Positions 62,945 to 64,000 of a stretch of 64,000 bases of DNA are shown in pieces; position 1 is the first letter of the stretch, and every line of letters begins with the position of its first letter. The position numbers and the translations under genes were made by a program. The stretch is from the NCBI RefSeq assembly GCF_029937755.1, contig NZ_JAPYPG010000001.1:124001-188000 (forward strand), read 5' to 3'. Origin of the DNA: Henriciella sp. GTDB taxonomy: Bacteria; Pseudomonadota; Alphaproteobacteria; Caulobacterales; Hyphomonadaceae. The notes beneath the pieces were generated by a model that saw nothing but the letters and a program-made list of their open reading frames with translations, did no database searches and had not been told where the DNA came from.

Positions 62945-64000
62945 TTAATCCGAAGCGGAAGATTCGTCAGGAGCGGCCTCGGCCCGCGCAAGCAGGGCGC
63001 CGCAGGGCGCATCTTTGGCCATGCCCGGCTCGATGAAGGGCAAGGCGGCCAGCCCCCCGCTCAGCGAGCCGAGAATGGCGGCGATGCCGAACTGCGCGAC
63101 CGTCTCGGCACTGAACGGCTCGATCTGCGGATCGCGCAGAGTGCCGCCAATGCCGACATTGCCGATCAGCGTGCCAAGCGACGCATCCTTGGCATCCGAG
63201 CGCACGCTGAGCTTCAATTGCTCCGTGGTGAGATTGATGTCGCCGCGCACCACGACCACGCTGTCTTCGGTATCGACTACCGCCGGATCGAGCCCGGCCA
63301 CGCCCTGCTCGACATTTGCCACCACGGCCATGCAGCGGGCATCGACATAGGTCCGGTCCTCGGGGTCTTCGCCCATCACGCTCAACGTCTCGACCAGATC
63401 GAGGGCGGCCCCCTCGACCGCCAGGGCGAGCACGTCAGCATCGGTCGACCAGATCGAGAATTTGCCATTCATATTGGCCGCCGCCTGCCGGAACCCGTCG
63501 CCCGCCGCCTCGACCTTGAAGCGGCCTTCGGTGTGCCCGCGCGCATACGGGTCGAGGGCAAGGCTCTGAAAGGGCACGGCTTCGAGATTGCCCTCGGCAG
63601 TCGTCACCGCCGGCGAGCGCGTGCCGTCGATCGTGGCATAGGCGTCCATCGCGCCCTCATCGAAATTGAGCAGGATCAGCGGCGCGCGCACGAGCCGGCC
63701 CTCAATCTCGAAATCAAGCTCCAGTCCAGTCACGTCGAAGATGGAATCGACCACGCTTCTGGCCTTGTAGGATATCGAGCCGTCGACGGCATCGAGACGG
63801 GAAAAGTCGATCTCGACATTCGGGATGAGCCGGTCACTGCGGTTATAGACCTCGCGCGCCCGCGTCTGGACCTCCCCCACCGTCTCGCCCTCACCGACCC
63901 CGAGCGGAATACCGAACACAATGGCGAGGTCATCGGCATCCAGCGTATCGGAAACAAGGTCGGCTGCCACGACTGGCGTCTCCCCGCCCAGCGTGACGGA
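62945..64000 (-). CDS. AsmA-family protein (partial, cut by right edge)
   Basis: The frame runs off the right edge, so the N-terminus is missing; 351 residues are visible. AsmA C-terminal features: DRLIPNVEIDFSRLDAVDG, LILLNFDEGAMDAYATIDG, AAANMNGKFSIWSTDADVLA, VVRGDINLTTEQLKLSVRSD, and GGTLRDPQIEPFSAETVAQF. The protein presumably spans the periplasm and takes part in outer-membrane lipid transport or assembly, as known for AsmA-like proteins. Confidence 0.86.
   Translation of the reverse strand, partial: SVTLGGETPVVAADLVSDTLDADDLAIVFGIPLGVGEGETVGEVQTRAREVYNRSDRLIPNVEIDFSRLDAVDGSISYKARSVVDSIFDVTGLELDFEIEGRLVRAPLILLNFDEGAMDAYATIDGTRSPAVTTAEGNLEAVPFQSLALDPYARGHTEGRFKVEAAGDGFRQAAANMNGKFSIWSTDADVLALAVEGAALDLVETLSVMGEDPEDRTYVDARCMAVVANVEQGVAGLDPAVVDTEDSVVVVRGDINLTTEQLKLSVRSDAKDASLGTLIGNVGIGGTLRDPQIEPFSAETVAQFGIAAILGSLSGGLAALPFIEPGMAKDAPCGALLARAEAAPDESSASD

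Overview
The window looks like chromosomal DNA of a GC-rich (low to mid 60s % by eye) alphaproteobacterium, most likely Hyphomonadaceae or a near relative. The strongest evidence is a circularly permuted two-piece tmRNA gene with an ANDNFAE-type tag, next to an alphaproteobacterial SspB. A zwf-edd-glk-eda Entner-Doudoroff operon, a DUF4169 protein and remnants of a thyA / folA / hflK-hflC / degP neighbourhood agree with this. No tRNA or rRNA gene, insertion sequence, CRISPR array or prophage was recognised.

Layout. 1-5294 (minus): the cell-elongation cluster mreB-mreC-mreD-mrdA-rodA, with rodA cut by the left edge. 5561-14376: leuA with a possible leucine leader, a TVP38-type membrane protein, an exported methyltransferase-like lipoprotein, an SDR, a Sel1 protein, a VOC protein, a lipoprotein, a diguanylate cyclase, a flavin monooxygenase and an EamA exporter. 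14379-19298 (minus): the Entner-Doudoroff operon, with a LacI-type operator candidate upstream. 20847-26361 (minus): the branched-chain amino acid operon. It starts with a clear attenuator (leader peptide MRKQKVVVLIGHP plus terminator), then ilvB, a membrane-anchored unknown, ilvH, an AT-richer zinc-ribbon/deoxyribosyltransferase-like gene, and ilvC. 26406-31545: miaA, serB, pheA, a membrane cytochrome c, an NlpC/P60 peptidase and a MarR regulator. 31653-42477: degP, DUF2065, hflC, hflK, mrp, a truncated serine hydrolase bounded by a second copy of the mrp 3' end, a VOC protein, an SMP-30 protein, folA, a VUT transporter, an SDR, an AhpD-like protein and thyA. 42664-45636: two tandem TadG/VWA paralogues separated by a very strong terminator. 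45680-46957: ssrA, a small membrane protein and sspB. 46960-64000: mixed housekeeping and unknown genes including hemH, fumC, sulP, an Old Yellow Enzyme, a RusA-family nuclease, a SET protein, YqaE and enoyl-CoA hydratase, ending in an AsmA-like gene cut by the right edge.

How the genes work together. MreBCD, PBP2 and RodA form the elongasome. Zwf, Edd and Eda convert glucose-6-phosphate to pyruvate plus glyceraldehyde-3-phosphate, with Glk supplying the substrate; no lactonase gene sits in the operon. IlvB/IlvH/IlvC and LeuA make valine, isoleucine and leucine. tmRNA tags stalled products and SspB hands them to ClpXP, while HflKC and DegP handle membrane and periplasmic quality control. ThyA and FolA close the thymidylate/folate cycle.

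Most unusual features: the foreign-looking zinc-ribbon/deoxyribosyltransferase-like gene translationally coupled inside the ilv operon, the duplicated mrp 3' end next to a beheaded hydrolase gene, and the ssrA-sspB neighbourhood. All calls come from reading the sequence; no database search was run.
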